Shown here piece after piece: positions 23,406 to 24,344 of a stretch of DNA of 24,344 bases; within the stretch, counting starts at the first letter, position 1, and every line of letters begins with the position of its first letter. The notes beneath the pieces are model-generated. The model worked only from the letters and a program-made list of their open reading frames with translations, ran no database searches and was not told where the DNA came from. Source of the DNA: Prevotellaceae bacterium UBA4359 (GTDB lineage: Bacteria; Bacteroidota; Bacteroidia; Bacteroidales; Bacteroidaceae); contig DGSP01000024.1 of the NCBI GenBank assembly GCA_002393555.1, positions 1 to 24,344 of the forward strand, in the 5' to 3' direction. The position numbers and the translations under genes are program-made.

Positions 23406-23437
23406 CAAATGTAGAATATTTCTGACAGTCTGACAAA
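23406..23437 (-). promoter_or_regulatory. Promoter of the protease-dynamin operon, TTTG-N20-TACATTTG
   Basis: On the minus strand, TTTG (plus 23434-23437) and TACATTTG (plus 23406-23413) are separated by exactly 20 bases, a full match to the Bacteroidetes consensus. Initiation is expected near 23399, about 75 bases before the protease ATG. A short palindromic pair, cagactgtcag-like, lies between the two boxes and might be an operator. Confidence 0.75.
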
Positions 23438-23449
23438 AAATAGGAGGGA

Positions 23450-23508
23450 AAAAATATGAAAAAGATGAAGAAAGTGGCATCCGAATGTTCGGATGCCACT
23501 TTCTTCAT
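23450..23508 (-). terminator. pckA terminator, perfect 21-bp hairpin
   Basis: ATGAAGAAAGTGGCATCCGAA (23465-23485) and its exact complement (23488-23508) form a 21-bp stem. On the minus strand a T-rich stretch (ctttttcatatttttt) follows. It separates pckA from the protease-dynamin promoter, which begins about 15 bases beyond. Confidence 0.9.
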
Positions 23509-23553
23509 GATTAATTATCTATTTTAACGGTCAATTGCTGACTGTCAACTCTC

Positions 23554-24344
23554 TTAGAGTTTTGGACCAGCAGCAACGAGTGCCTTGCCTGCTTCGTTGG
23601 TAGTATATTTGTTGAAGTTCTTGATGAAGCGGCCAGCGAGGTCCTTAGCCTTCTCTTCCCAAACAGAAGCGTCAGCGTAGGTGTCGCGTGGGTCGAGGAT
23701 GGCGGGGTTCACGTTGGGCAGAGATGTTGGCACCTCGAAGTCGAAGAATGGAATCTTCTTGGTCTCAGCCTTGAGGATAGAGCCGTCGAGGATGGCGTCG
23801 ATGATGCCACGAGTATCTGGGATAGAGATACGCTTGCCTGTGCCGTTCCAACCCGTGTTGACGAGGTAAGCCTTGGCACCGCTCTTCTGCATCTTCTTCA
23901 CGAGTTCCTCGGCATACTTAGTTGGGTGCAACTCGAGGAATGCCTGGCCGAAGCAAGCAGAGAAGGTGGGAGTTGGCTCAGTGATGCCGCGCTCTGTACC
24001 TGCGAGTTTTGCAGTGAAACCAGAGAGGAAGTAGTACTGAGTCTGCTCAGGAGTGAGGATAGACACTGGAGGCAGCACGCCGAATGCGTCGGCAGAGAGG
24101 AAGATGACGTTCTTGGCAGCAGGACCTGCGCTCTTGCCGTTCACCTTCTTCACGATGTTCTTGATGTGCTCGATGGGGTAAGAAACGCGAGTGTTCTCAG
24201 TCACGCTCTTGTCGGCGAAGTCAATCTTGCCGTCCTCAGCCACAGTTACGTTCTCGAGGAGAGCGTCGCGCTTGATGGCTCCGTAGATGTCAGGCTCGTT
24301 CTCCTTAGAGAGGTTGATGACCTTAGCGTAGCAACCACCTTCGA
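23554..24344 (-). CDS. pckA: Phosphoenolpyruvate carboxykinase (ATP), C-terminal part
   Basis: ATP-dependent PEP carboxykinase interconverts oxaloacetate and PEP; in fermentative Bacteroidales it often runs in the carboxylating direction toward succinate. The 5' end lies beyond the window. The visible 262 residues begin in the conserved segment EGGCYAKVINLSKENEPDIY and continue through ALLENVTV, NTRVSYPIEHI, FLSADAFGVLPPVS, FLSGFTAKLAGTERGITEP (with the conserved TERG nucleotide/metal-site region), PTFSACFGQAFLELHPTKYA and NTGWNGTGKRISIPDTR. The C-terminus is intact. It ends with a strong hairpin terminator. Codon use is strongly biased, as for a highly expressed gene. A GTG near 24243 is internal, not a start. 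Confidence 0.97.
   Translation of the reverse strand, partial: EGGCYAKVINLSKENEPDIYGAIKRDALLENVTVAEDGKIDFADKSVTENTRVSYPIEHIKNIVKKVNGKSAGPAAKNVIFLSADAFGVLPPVSILTPEQTQYYFLSGFTAKLAGTERGITEPTPTFSACFGQAFLELHPTKYAEELVKKMQKSGAKAYLVNTGWNGTGKRISIPDTRGIIDAILDGSILKAETKKIPFFDFEVPTSLPNVNPAILDPRDTYADASVWEEKAKDLAGRFIKNFNKYTTNEAGKALVAAGPKL

Noticed and set aside
23465..23508. Operator or mobile element end for the 21-bp perfect palindrome
   Set aside because: It sits at the 3' end of pckA and is followed on that strand by a T-rich run, so an intrinsic terminator explains it.

Overview
The window reads as a Bacteroidales chromosome, most likely Prevotella/Segatella or a close relative. Evidence: RecA, MutS, ATP-type PEP carboxykinase and a DUF4294 protein of Bacteroidetes type; a carboxynorspermidine synthase; an RNase H with an N-terminal viroplasmin-like domain; a small 'KxYxxPxxE' peptide; and promoters of the Bacteroidetes form TTTG-N18..20-TAnnTTTG instead of -35/-10 boxes. 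The taxon is inferred from protein character and motifs, not from a database match.

Layout. (1) 1-4.8 kb: an AT-rich inverted repeat and a small peptide gene (+); a short minus-strand operon of a DUF4294 exported protein and a SpoU/TrmH RNA methyltransferase; then mutS (+), whose promoter lies in a 73-bp tandem duplication. Back-to-back terminators close this block. (2) 4.8-9.1 kb: a tight minus-strand housekeeping operon, carboxynorspermidine synthase > radical SAM protein > recA > YitT-family membrane protein. (3) 9.3-16.5 kb: an accessory island, all minus strand. It reads promoter > long structured leader > N6-MTase-like protein lacking NPPY > Eco57I-like N6-MTase with NPPY > four-helix-bundle protein > GIY-YIG-like/SF2 helicase protein > RNase HI. 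It looks like a restriction-modification-type system of non-standard composition, and each junction holds a different repeat: a nested palindrome, a 24-bp triplication, or a 9-bp CTAG tandem. (4) 16.6-23.4 kb: a second minus-strand operon, from a textbook promoter to a strong terminator. It encodes an acidic cytosolic C39/papain-like cysteine protease followed by three different dynamin-like GTPases, each with a hydrophobic or glycine-rich membrane segment. (5) 23.5 kb to the end: the 3' part of pckA, closed by a perfect 21-bp hairpin that separates it from the protease-dynamin promoter.

How they may work together. Islands 3 and 4 lie between core genes (recA operon and pckA) and look like defence or genome-conflict cargo. 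In island 3 the MTase pair would mark host DNA while the helicase with nuclease-like N-terminus acts on unmarked DNA. The target-recognition half of the MTase is strikingly AT-rich compared with its flanks, suggesting specificity exchange. In island 4 a protease plus three GTPases, the middle one with decayed G3/G4 motifs, suggests a hetero-oligomeric membrane-remodelling machine with a proteolytic effector or activator.

The most notable items are the RM-operon leader, where one segment can form two mutually exclusive long hairpins; the protease/triple-dynamin operon; and a short palindromic repeat that supplies an in-frame linker inside the RNase H gene and has a related copy inside the trmH-like gene. 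No rRNA, tRNA, CRISPR array, transposase or integrase was seen.
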